Shown: in pieces, positions 1 to 6,283 of the stretch
How positions within the stretch are numbered: position 1 is the stretch's first letter
How the letters are laid out: each line of letters starts with the position of its first letter
DNA from: Lentisphaerota bacterium
Lineage (GTDB): Bacteria > Verrucomicrobiota > Lentisphaeria > Oligosphaerales > Oligosphaeraceae
DNA: 7,657 nt
NCBI GenBank assembly: GCA_012800565.1
Contig: JAAZIZ010000421.1
Coordinates: forward strand, 1-7,657
Direction of reading: 5' to 3'
Notes under the pieces: model-generated
What the model was told of the DNA's origin: nothing
The model's input: only the letters and a program-made list of their open reading frames with translations
The model's database searches: none
Position numbers and translations under genes: made by a program

Positions 1-117
1 ATGATGCCCAAAGGACGCCTGGGCCGCACCCAGTTCGGGAAATTGAAGTTGTTTGCCGGTGACGGCCCCGAGCATAAATTCGCGGCTCAGAAAGCAGAAA
101 TGCTCGTAATCAAGTAA
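1..117 (+). CDS. rplM: 50S ribosomal protein L13, C-terminal part (5' truncated by window edge)
   Basis: The frame is open from the first base and gives 38 residues before TAA at 115-117. It reads MPKGRLGRTQFGKLKLFAGD, followed by a HKFAAQK segment. This is the C-terminal signature of L13, where the family has a MLPKxxLGR helix, a K-L-x-V-Y-x-G strand and a terminal H-x-A-Q. L13 is a large-subunit protein that binds 23S rRNA early in assembly. The ATG at base 1 is almost certainly internal (a Met of the G-M-L/M-P-K motif), because the roughly 100 N-terminal residues of the family lie outside the window. It is followed after 37 bases by rpsI, the usual partner in a two-gene ribosomal operon, which supports the call. 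Confidence 0.93.
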   Translation: MMPKGRLGRTQFGKLKLFAGDGPEHKFAAQKAEMLVIK

Positions 118-154
118 CTTACTAAGATAAACCGAGGTTTATAGGAAAGACAAT

Positions 155-553
155 ATGCCAGCAGATAAAGCTCTCATTCAGACCATCGGACGTCGTAAAT
201 GCGCCAGCGCACGGGTACGGATGCTTCCCGGCAGCGGCAAAATCATAGTGAACAAACGCGCTTTCGAAGATTACTTCACTACCGAATCGGTCCGCGGCTT
301 CGTTATGCAGCCGCTGGTGCTGACCGGCAAAAGCGCTGACTTCGATATCTTCGCCAATATCAATGGCGGCGGAATCATCGGACAAGCCGGCGCATTGCGC
401 CACGGTATCGCCAGGGCATTGGAGAAAAATGACGAATCCCTGCGCGCCACCTTGAAACCGGCAGGAATGCTGACCCGTGACTCCCGCGAAAAAGAACGGA
501 AAAAACCCGGCCAGCCCGGTGCCCGCAAACGCTTCCAGTTCAGCAAGCGCTAA
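155..553 (+). CDS. rpsI: 30S ribosomal protein S9
   Basis: This 132-residue protein has the normal length for S9. Visible hallmarks are the N-terminal GRRKCASARVRM segment (residues about 12-23), GSGKIIVNKR (26-35), the NGGG..GQAGALRHGIARAL core (about 69-89), LTRDSREKERKKPG (about 105-118) and the C-terminal tail ARKRFQFSKR. The last Lys-Arg of this tail is the conserved extension that reaches the P-site tRNA in bacterial ribosomes. The ATG at 155 follows AGGAAAG (143-149) with 8 bases between AGGA and the start. The gene lies 37 bases after rplM and is followed directly by a strong terminator, so the pair looks like the end of its operon. I see nothing unusual in the protein. Confidence 0.98.
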   Translation: MPADKALIQTIGRRKCASARVRMLPGSGKIIVNKRAFEDYFTTESVRGFVMQPLVLTGKSADFDIFANINGGGIIGQAGALRHGIARALEKNDESLRATLKPAGMLTRDSREKERKKPGQPGARKRFQFSKR

Positions 554-578
554 GAACCGTCAAAAAGTTTTCTTTTTT

Positions 579-619
579 ACCGGACCGGGCAGAAAGTTTT
601 TTGCCCGTCCGGTTTTTTT
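579..619 (+). terminator. Rho-independent terminator of the rplM-rpsI operon
   Basis: ACCGGACCGGGC (579-590) pairs with GCCCGTCCGGT (603-613), leaving one bulged base and a loop of about 12 bases. A run of seven T follows (613-619). It starts 26 bases after the rpsI stop codon. The bulge slightly weakens the stem, but the GC content and T-run are typical. It separates the ribosomal protein operon from argC. Confidence 0.9.
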
Positions 620-676
620 GCGTCTCAAAACTGTAACCGCCTGCTTGTTGCCAGCTGCAATCTAAAAGGAATTACA

Positions 677-1705
677 ATGAGCAAAACTCGTGTGGCCATT
701 GTCGGGGCTTCAGGTTATTCAGGAGAAGAATTACTACGACTGCTCCTCCACCATCCGTCAGTGGAGGTGACCTGCATCACTTCACGCCAGGAAGCCGGGC
801 GCCCGGTCGGAGCTGTCTTCCCCAGATATATGGAATCCAGCCTGAAATTCAGCCAGCCGGATATTGATGACATCGCTGCCAAGGCCGATGTCGCTTTCCT
901 GGCCCTGCCGCACGGATTGGCAACGGAATTTGCCGTACCGCTGCTGAAGCGTAAGCTAAAAGTAATCGACATCAGTGCGGATTTCCGCATCCATTCGCCG
1001 GAAATATACGCCCATTACTATAAAACCGCCCACCCTGCGCCGGAGTTGCTGGCCCAGGCCGTGTACGGTCTGCCGGAAGTATACCGCCGACAAATCAAGG
1101 GCGCCAGCCTGATTGCCTGCCCCGGTTGCTATCCGACCAGCATCCTCCTGCCGATCATCCCTCTGCTGCGGGCCGGACTGGTCGAGCCGGATGGCATCAC
1201 TGTGGTCAGCATGAGCGGTGTCAGCGGGGCTGGGCGTAAAGTTGACGCGCAGTATATTTTCCCGGAATGTAATGAAAGCGTCCGCCCCTACTCCGTCATC
1301 AGTCACCGCCATCTGCCGGAAATTGAGCAGGAACTGGCCCTGGCCGCTGGCTGCAAGCAGCTGGCCATCAATTTCGTCCCTCACCTGGTGCCGGTCAACC
1401 GAGGTATCCACTCCTGCATCCTGCTGCAGGCCAACAATAGCTGCAATGCCGATACAGCCTTGGAGTGCCTGCACGCCAGCTACGATTTCGAACCGTTTGT
1501 GCGCATCCTGGACCAGGGGCAACTCGCAGATACCAAGCATGTGACCATGTCCAACTTCTGCGAAATCGGCTGCGCTTTTGACCCCCGCAATAATCGACTG
1601 ATCATCAGCAGCGCCATCGATAACCTGACCAAGGGTGCCGCCGGGCAGGCTGTGCAAAACCTGAATATCATTGCCGGATATCCTGAAACCGCCGGACTGC
1701 TCTGA
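677..1705 (+). CDS. argC: N-acetyl-gamma-glutamyl-phosphate reductase
   Basis: It catalyses the NADPH-dependent reduction of N-acetylglutamyl-5-phosphate to N-acetylglutamate semialdehyde, the third step of arginine biosynthesis in the cytoplasm. The 342 residues match the usual length of the type 1 family. The Rossmann motif VGASGYSGEELLRLL is at 9-23. CPGCYPTS is at 148-155, with C151 as the expected catalytic cysteine. SGVSGAGRK is at 180-188, HRHLPEIEQEL at 210-220 (the conserved His-containing loop), and the C-terminal NLTKGAAGQAVQN at 316-328. The ATG at 677 follows AAAAGGAA (664-671). The gene comes right after the ribosomal terminator, so it needs its own promoter, but I see no convincing -35/-10 pair in 620-660. 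No other arg gene is in the window. glgA follows after 34 bases. Confidence 0.97.
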   Translation: MSKTRVAIVGASGYSGEELLRLLLHHPSVEVTCITSRQEAGRPVGAVFPRYMESSLKFSQPDIDDIAAKADVAFLALPHGLATEFAVPLLKRKLKVIDISADFRIHSPEIYAHYYKTAHPAPELLAQAVYGLPEVYRRQIKGASLIACPGCYPTSILLPIIPLLRAGLVEPDGITVVSMSGVSGAGRKVDAQYIFPECNESVRPYSVISHRHLPEIEQELALAAGCKQLAINFVPHLVPVNRGIHSCILLQANNSCNADTALECLHASYDFEPFVRILDQGQLADTKHVTMSNFCEIGCAFDPRNNRLIISSAIDNLTKGAAGQAVQNLNIIAGYPETAGLL

Positions 1706-1739
1706 GACAAATCTATATCTATAAGGAGCGTAACGGAAT

Positions 1740-3269
1740 ATGCCCAAAAAATTGAAACGCCATCTGCGGAATCCAAAAATTCTGGTTGTCACTCCGGAAA
1801 TCACCTATCTCCCGTCCGGGATGTCGGGTACCGCAAACAACTATTCCGCCAAGGCTGGCGGACTGGCCGACGTCTCGGCCTCACTCGTCTCGGCCTTGTT
1901 TGCCATGGGAGCGGATGTGCACGTCGCCATGCCATTCTATCGGCGACTTTTCAGTCATGGTGCACCGGACCAGCTTGAACAGAAACGCGAGCGCTACAAA
2001 GACGGCGGTTTAAGCCAGGAGCGCCTGCATTTTGCCCAGGACCGGATTTTCTTTTATCGCGACAAGGTCTATTCCGGCTACTATGGCGAGAGTATAAAGA
2101 TCAGCTTGGCTTTCCAACGGGAAGTGATCAACAACATCATTCCAGCATTGCAACCCGACTTGATCCATTGCAATGACTGGATGACTGGCCTGATACCGAG
2201 TTTTGCCCGCCAGCGCAAAATCCCCAGCCTGTTCACAGTCCATAATATCCATACCCAGAAAACTACCCTGGAAAATATTGAGAACAGCGGCATCGACGGA
2301 GCGGAATTCTGGCAATACCTCTACTTTGAAAATTTACCGTTTAATTATGAGGAGACACGCCCGCAGAATCCTGTTGATCTGCTGACCAGCGGCATCTTTG
2401 CGGCGCATTTTATCAATACCGTCAGTCCTACTTTCCTGCTCGAAATCGTCAATGGTGTGCATGATGCGTTCATCCCCGGCTACATCCGCCAGGAAATGGC
2501 CAACAAATACTACGCAGGCTGCGCCAAAGGTGTCCTTAATGCACCGGACCCGGACCATAATCCTGCCAGCGACCCCGCCCTGGCCGCGCATTACAACAGC
2601 GAGACCCACGAGGAAGGCAAGAGACTGAATAAAATCGCTTTCCAGAAAGCTGTAGGATTGCAGTTCGATCCTGACGCGCCTCTGTTCTTCTGGCCCTCGC
2701 GTCTGGACTCAATCCAGAAAGGCCCCCAGCTGCTGACTGATATCCTTTACCAGTTCATACATAAAAACTGGGACCGGCAACCGCAGTTCGCTTTCGTCGC
2801 CAATGGAGACTACCAAAGCGTCTGCAAGAGAATTGTCGACCAGCACGATTTCCATCATCTGGTCGCGGTTATGGATTTCGATGACAATCTCTCGCGTCTG
2901 GGATATGCCGCCGCAGATTTCATCCTGATGCCATCACGCTTCGAACCCTGCGGACTGCCCCAGATGATCGGACCGGCTTACGGTACGCTGCCCATCGTGC
3001 ATGACACCGGCGGACTGCATGACACAGTACAGCACTTGGATGTAAAGCAAAACACCGGCAATGGATTCTCGTTCAAATTCTTTGATTCCGCGGGCTTGCA
3101 CTGGGCAATGAATCAGGCAATGGATTTCTATCTCCTGCCACGGCCAGAAAAAAATGCTCAAATTCGCAGAATCATGCAGGAAAATCCAGCCCTCTACAAT
3201 CACTCCAATACTGCAAACGCTTATATTGAGATGTATGAGCAGATGCTGGAACGTCCGCTGGTCTTGTAA
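1740..3269 (+). CDS. glgA: Glycogen/starch synthase, GT5 family
   Basis: It transfers glucose from an NDP-glucose (ADP-glucose in most bacteria) to the non-reducing end of an alpha-1,4-glucan. The 509 residues are close to the usual 470-500. The N-terminal GT5 domain (about 13-260) has AKAGGLADVSASL at 37-49 (the K-x-G-G-L nucleotide-sugar loop, K38), HCNDWMTGL at 143-151 and TVHNIHTQ at 166-173. The C-terminal GT-B domain (about 315-480) has PSRLDSIQKGPQLL at 319-332, SRFEPCGLPQMI at 399-410 (E402 of the E-x7-E type signature; C404) and HDTGGLHDTV at 421-430. From memory, the E. coli enzyme has five steps between the equivalent Arg and Lys. Here R321 and K327 are six apart, a one-residue insertion I associate with Bacteroidetes/PVC-type synthases. 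The start has AAGGAG at 1723-1728. The gene lies between argC (34-base gap) and the fusion gene (61-base gap). No other glycogen gene is visible, so the choice of ADP- or UDP-glucose is open. Confidence 0.92.
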   Translation: MPKKLKRHLRNPKILVVTPEITYLPSGMSGTANNYSAKAGGLADVSASLVSALFAMGADVHVAMPFYRRLFSHGAPDQLEQKRERYKDGGLSQERLHFAQDRIFFYRDKVYSGYYGESIKISLAFQREVINNIIPALQPDLIHCNDWMTGLIPSFARQRKIPSLFTVHNIHTQKTTLENIENSGIDGAEFWQYLYFENLPFNYEETRPQNPVDLLTSGIFAAHFINTVSPTFLLEIVNGVHDAFIPGYIRQEMANKYYAGCAKGVLNAPDPDHNPASDPALAAHYNSETHEEGKRLNKIAFQKAVGLQFDPDAPLFFWPSRLDSIQKGPQLLTDILYQFIHKNWDRQPQFAFVANGDYQSVCKRIVDQHDFHHLVAVMDFDDNLSRLGYAAADFILMPSRFEPCGLPQMIGPAYGTLPIVHDTGGLHDTVQHLDVKQNTGNGFSFKFFDSAGLHWAMNQAMDFYLLPRPEKNAQIRRIMQENPALYNHSNTANAYIEMYEQMLERPLVL

Positions 3270-3330
3270 AGCCGATGGACACGGCATCTGCGCAAGTCTG
3301 CTCCATTAACCCCAACCCAGGAACAGAAAG

Positions 3331-4353
3331 ATGGCGGCTGCTAAATTAGTCCCCCAGGATACACTGCCGGCCTGGCGCCAAGGTCTGCGCCAGAGCGGAA
3401 AGCGCCTGGTGGTCACCAATGGCGTGTTTGATCTCCTCCACCCGGGACACGTCCAATATCTGCAAAAGGCCCGCGCTCTCGGAGATGCGCTGCTGGTCTG
3501 TATCAACGACGACGATGCTGTCCGGACACTAAAAGGACCGACCCGCCCCTTGCTCTGTGCCCAGGACCGCGCCACCATGCTGGCCGTACTTGAGGCAGTA
3601 TCTGCAGTCACCATCTTTGCCGGCGTCAAAGCGAGTGCAGTTCTGCAGGCTGCCCAGCCGGATATCTATGTCAAAGGCGGAGATTATACCGTCGATAGCC
3701 TGGACCGGGAAGAATATGCAGTTCTGCAGCAGGCCGGCGCCCAAATCCGCATTGAGCCTTTCGTAGGCAATTTCTCTACCTCCAACCTGGTCCGCAGACT
3801 GAGGGACGGCGCTGCCGCACCCGCACTGGAACAATCGCAGACCGGACTCCATTTTATTTATGCCCGGCGCAGCATCAGAAAATACCAGCAGCGTCCGGTG
3901 GCGGCAGAAACATTGCGCGAGCTGGTTCGGGCCGCTATGGCCGCGCCTTCCGCCTGCGCCAAAAATCCCTGGGAATTCATCGTGGTCACAGATAAAGCAA
4001 CCCTGGAGACTATCGCCGAATTCCTGCCTAATGGAAAATTCCTGACCCAGGCTGCTGCTGCAATTGTGGTCTGCGGTGACCAGACGAAAGCCCATGGCGA
4101 AGAGTTGTCATTTCTGCTCCAGGACTGCACCGCCGCGATACAGAATATCTTGCTGGCTGCCTGCCAGCTCGGACTGGGCGCCTGCTGGCTGGGAGTACAC
4201 CCGCGCCAGGAGCGCGTCGACAAGCTGCAAAAGCTGTGGCACATGCCGCCATCTGTTCTCCCCATAGCCTGCCTGGCCATCGGCTGGCCCGCTGAGGAAA
4301 AGCCGCCCCGCACCAATTTCCGGGAAGAGGCACTGCATTGGCAGAAATGGTAA
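3331..4353 (+). CDS. Fusion protein: RfaE2/HldE-type heptose-1-phosphate adenylyltransferase + FMN nitroreductase domain
   Basis: The protein has 340 residues and two complete domains. Residues about 24-158 are a cytidylyltransferase-fold domain of RfaE2/HldE-C type. TNGVFDLLHPGHVQYL (29-44) carries the HxGH nucleotide-binding motif (H37, H40), LKGPTRPL is at 67-74, YVKGGDY at 113-119 and FSTSNLV at 148-154. In this family it makes ADP-D-glycero-beta-D-manno-heptose from heptose-1-phosphate and ATP for LPS cores. Residues about 174-340 are a nitroreductase of the roughly 170-residue type. RRSIRKY (179-185) is the FMN-phosphate motif, with APSACAKNPWEF at 205-216, QDCTAAIQNILLAACQLGLGACWLG at 264-288, and GWP..EKPPRTNF near the end with the terminal HWQKW. 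The join is in frame, there is no Met codon near the boundary, and the linker is only about 15 residues, so this looks like a true fusion and not two genes. AGGAA at 3319-3323 sets the start. RfaE1 kinase is absent nearby. The domain calls are firm; the reason for the fusion is unknown. Confidence 0.9.
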   Translation: MAAAKLVPQDTLPAWRQGLRQSGKRLVVTNGVFDLLHPGHVQYLQKARALGDALLVCINDDDAVRTLKGPTRPLLCAQDRATMLAVLEAVSAVTIFAGVKASAVLQAAQPDIYVKGGDYTVDSLDREEYAVLQQAGAQIRIEPFVGNFSTSNLVRRLRDGAAAPALEQSQTGLHFIYARRSIRKYQQRPVAAETLRELVRAAMAAPSACAKNPWEFIVVTDKATLETIAEFLPNGKFLTQAAAAIVVCGDQTKAHGEELSFLLQDCTAAIQNILLAACQLGLGACWLGVHPRQERVDKLQKLWHMPPSVLPIACLAIGWPAEEKPPRTNFREEALHWQKW

Positions 4354-4451
4354 GCCACCCCGCTGAACTACCCCGATTATCACAACTGCGCCGCAAATCA
4401 AGCAATGCGTCCCCGTATCGGTACCCCTGCATTATCTGAGAGGCAGACATT

Positions 4452-6173
4452 ATGGACTACGACCTCTTGCAACTGCAAGAAATTTATGCCCCCCGGCCAG
4501 TCGCCGTTCCGCCGGTTAATGCCACCCGCGAACTGATGCAGCTGCCCGGAGGCGAAATCCGCCATTACCACCTGCTGGAACAGGAACTGGTCAGTGATTA
4601 CTTCCTGGCCAGCAAAGACTATGGACTGAGCTGGAAAAAATTCCCCGCCCCGCCGAATTGCCCCGGTGCAACAGTATGCAGCCCCTATTCCGGTGATTTT
4701 TTGACCCTGCGCACCGACCGCAGTTCGCCGCAGCAACTATTGCTCTTTCGCTCTCAAAACGGCTGCGATGGCGATTACACCCGGACCGCCGTGGCAACAT
4801 TGTCTGGAGGCTTAGTCTGCCGGCAGCCCCTGCCCCTGCGCCGTATCAAGCGCTGGGTGCTGCCGGTACAGGAACACCGCCCCGGAGAACCGCGGCGATG
4901 CCCGGCAGTGCTGCTCTCCGATGATGATGGTTATTCCTGGCAGAGTGTCCATCTGCCGACCCTGCCTGTGCTAAAAGTCGCTGCCCCGCATCAAGGCGTA
5001 CGCTGGCTTGACTGCGGACCGGAACCGACCATCGCTGAACTTGCCGACGGCAGACTGATGATGCTCTTGCGTACCGCCATGGATTTCTACTATCAGTCAT
5101 TCTCAGATGACTATGGCCAGACTTGGACTGCTGCAGAGCCATCACCATTTTATGGCACCATCACCAGCCCATTGCTGCTCACCCTCTCCTCCGGACAATT
5201 GCTGTTTTTCGGCAATCTTACCCAGCCCCTGCCGGAGCTCGCGCACCAGCAGACGGCGTATCTCAACGACAGCGAACTGTCCGGTCAATCTGAGGATGTC
5301 TTCACCAACCGCGATGTCTTACATGCCGCACTTTCAGATGACCACGGCCGTACCTGGCAGGGGTTCCGGGAAATCTGGCTGAACCCGCTCCGCAATGCCG
5401 CCGATTTCCGCCTGGCTGGCGGCAGAGCCGACAGCAATGACAGGAGCGTACACCAGGCGCAGGCGCTCGAACTGCCGGATGGCAAAATCCTGGTCGCCTG
5501 CGGCCAGCACCCGCTCAGCCGGATGATGCTGATCTTTGCCTCCGACTGGTTGCTGGAAAAGGAACGCAGCGACGATTTCAGCTGCGGCTTGGGTGACTGG
5601 TCGGTGCATCAATATGTGAAGAGCCGCTTAGGCAACACCCGCGGACCCGCTACCGGACACTGCGCCTACAACCGCCGCCCCGGGGCCGCGCTCATCCCCA
5701 GCCCGCTTGATTACCGGGAATGCCTGCAGGTGGCACGCTTTGCCGACCCTCGCCTGATCGAAGAACGCCAGGGCGCAGTATGGAACTTCCCCATGGCTGC
5801 CCGCGGTTTCCTGCGTCTGGAATTCATGCCTCAAAGCGGGGCAGGCGAAGTGCTCTTTCTGCTCCATGACCACTGGCTAAACCCAACCGATGTAAACGCC
5901 CGGCAATACGCCTGCCTGAGCTTGCAATTGCAGCCCGGCGGACAAATCGGACCGGAGCAGTCGCGACTGAATGAAAAAAATGTCCTGGAGATTTTCTGGC
6001 ACTGTGCCAACCTCCAGGATTGCTTTTTCCGTCTCAATGATGCCGCCATGCAACCTATTGAGTTTCTTCGCCCGCCACTGCATGGACTCAATTATCTGCA
6101 CATCCAATCTGCATCCGCCAATACTGATCCGCTGGGAGTGCTGATTTTTTCGGTCAAAGCCGGCCAGAGATAA
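4452..6173 (+). CDS. BNR/Asp-box beta-propeller protein, sialidase-like
   Basis: The 573 residues contain four Asp boxes of the form S-x-D-x-G-x-S/T-W: SKDYGLSW (54-61), SDDDGYSW (156-163), SDDYGQTW (218-225) and SDDHGRTW (295-302). Between them are family-typical strands such as EPTIAELADGRLMMLLRT (191-208), NRDVLHAALS (286-295) and QALELPDGKILVACG (337-351). This supports a six-bladed sialidase-type propeller over about 40-365. Residues about 373-573 form a separate, probably beta-rich domain that I cannot name, possibly jelly-roll or LamG-like. I do not see the F/Y-R-I-P motif that precedes the first Asp box in classical GH33 sialidases, so activity on sialic acid is not established. The N-terminus (MDYDLLQLQEIY) has no signal peptide or membrane segment, so a cytoplasmic location is expected. 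The start is set by GAGAGG (4438-4443), 8 bases before the ATG. The upstream gap is 98 bases, with no terminator seen in it. Confidence 0.82.
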   Translation: MDYDLLQLQEIYAPRPVAVPPVNATRELMQLPGGEIRHYHLLEQELVSDYFLASKDYGLSWKKFPAPPNCPGATVCSPYSGDFLTLRTDRSSPQQLLLFRSQNGCDGDYTRTAVATLSGGLVCRQPLPLRRIKRWVLPVQEHRPGEPRRCPAVLLSDDDGYSWQSVHLPTLPVLKVAAPHQGVRWLDCGPEPTIAELADGRLMMLLRTAMDFYYQSFSDDYGQTWTAAEPSPFYGTITSPLLLTLSSGQLLFFGNLTQPLPELAHQQTAYLNDSELSGQSEDVFTNRDVLHAALSDDHGRTWQGFREIWLNPLRNAADFRLAGGRADSNDRSVHQAQALELPDGKILVACGQHPLSRMMLIFASDWLLEKERSDDFSCGLGDWSVHQYVKSRLGNTRGPATGHCAYNRRPGAALIPSPLDYRECLQVARFADPRLIEERQGAVWNFPMAARGFLRLEFMPQSGAGEVLFLLHDHWLNPTDVNARQYACLSLQLQPGGQIGPEQSRLNEKNVLEIFWHCANLQDCFFRLNDAAMQPIEFLRPPLHGLNYLHIQSASANTDPLGVLIFSVKAGQR

Positions 6174-6213
6174 TACTCAGGGCGCAATTCGCGCCTGCTG
6201 CAGGCAGTTGGGA

Positions 6214-6241
6214 TTGCAGTCATTACCACCCATGGTATAGT
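6214..6241 (+). promoter_or_regulatory. Candidate sigma-70-type promoter for the Gfo/Idh/MocA gene
   Basis: TATAGT (6236-6241) matches the -10 consensus at five of six positions. TTGCAG (6214-6219) matches the -35 at four of six, with a 16-base spacer. Transcription would begin near 6248 in an A-rich stretch. An imperfect inverted repeat, ATTAC (6222-6226) and GTAAT (6240-6244), overlaps the -10 and could be an operator. The call rests on consensus resemblance only and is weak. Confidence 0.3.
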
Positions 6242-6270
6242 AATTGCGGAAAAAAATTAAAAACACTAAC

Positions 6271-6274
6271 AGGA
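6271..6274 (+). promoter_or_regulatory. Ribosome-binding site that decides the dehydrogenase start
   Basis: AGGA at 6271-6274 lies 9 bases before the ATG at 6284 but directly touches the in-frame TTG at 6275. Normal spacing therefore supports ATG 6284 over the three-codon-longer TTG start. Confidence 0.75.
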
Positions 6275-6283
6275 TTGACACCA

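Larger units (their letters stand above)
6174..6283. other. 110-base intergenic region between the BNR gene and the dehydrogenase gene
   Basis: Two short, mutually exclusive hairpins lie just after the BNR stop: GGCGC/GCGCC (6181-6185 with 6191-6195) and GCCTG/CAGGC (6193-6197 with 6201-6205). Neither has a T-run, so I do not call a terminator. The right part is AT-rich and carries a possible promoter and the ribosome-binding site of the next gene. Confidence 0.6.

Noticed and set aside
956..1804. 282-codon open frame on the - strand opposite argC
   Set aside because: It lies almost wholly antisense to argC, whose protein has every family motif. The translation resembles no family I know and no ribosome-binding site supports it.
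3529..4095. 188-codon open frame on the - strand opposite the fusion gene
   Set aside because: It is the shadow of a well-supported coding sequence, with no domain of its own.
4354..4451. Small gene or regulatory RNA between the fusion gene and the BNR gene
   Set aside because: There is no start codon with a ribosome-binding site and no strong structure. Only the ribosome-binding site of the BNR gene is clear.
6181..6205. Terminator after the BNR gene
   Set aside because: The stems are only 5 bp, mutually exclusive, and not followed by a T-run.
6275..6283. TTG start three codons before the ATG of the dehydrogenase
   Set aside because: The AGGA ribosome-binding site directly abuts this TTG, giving no usable spacing, whereas the ATG at 6284 has 9 bases.
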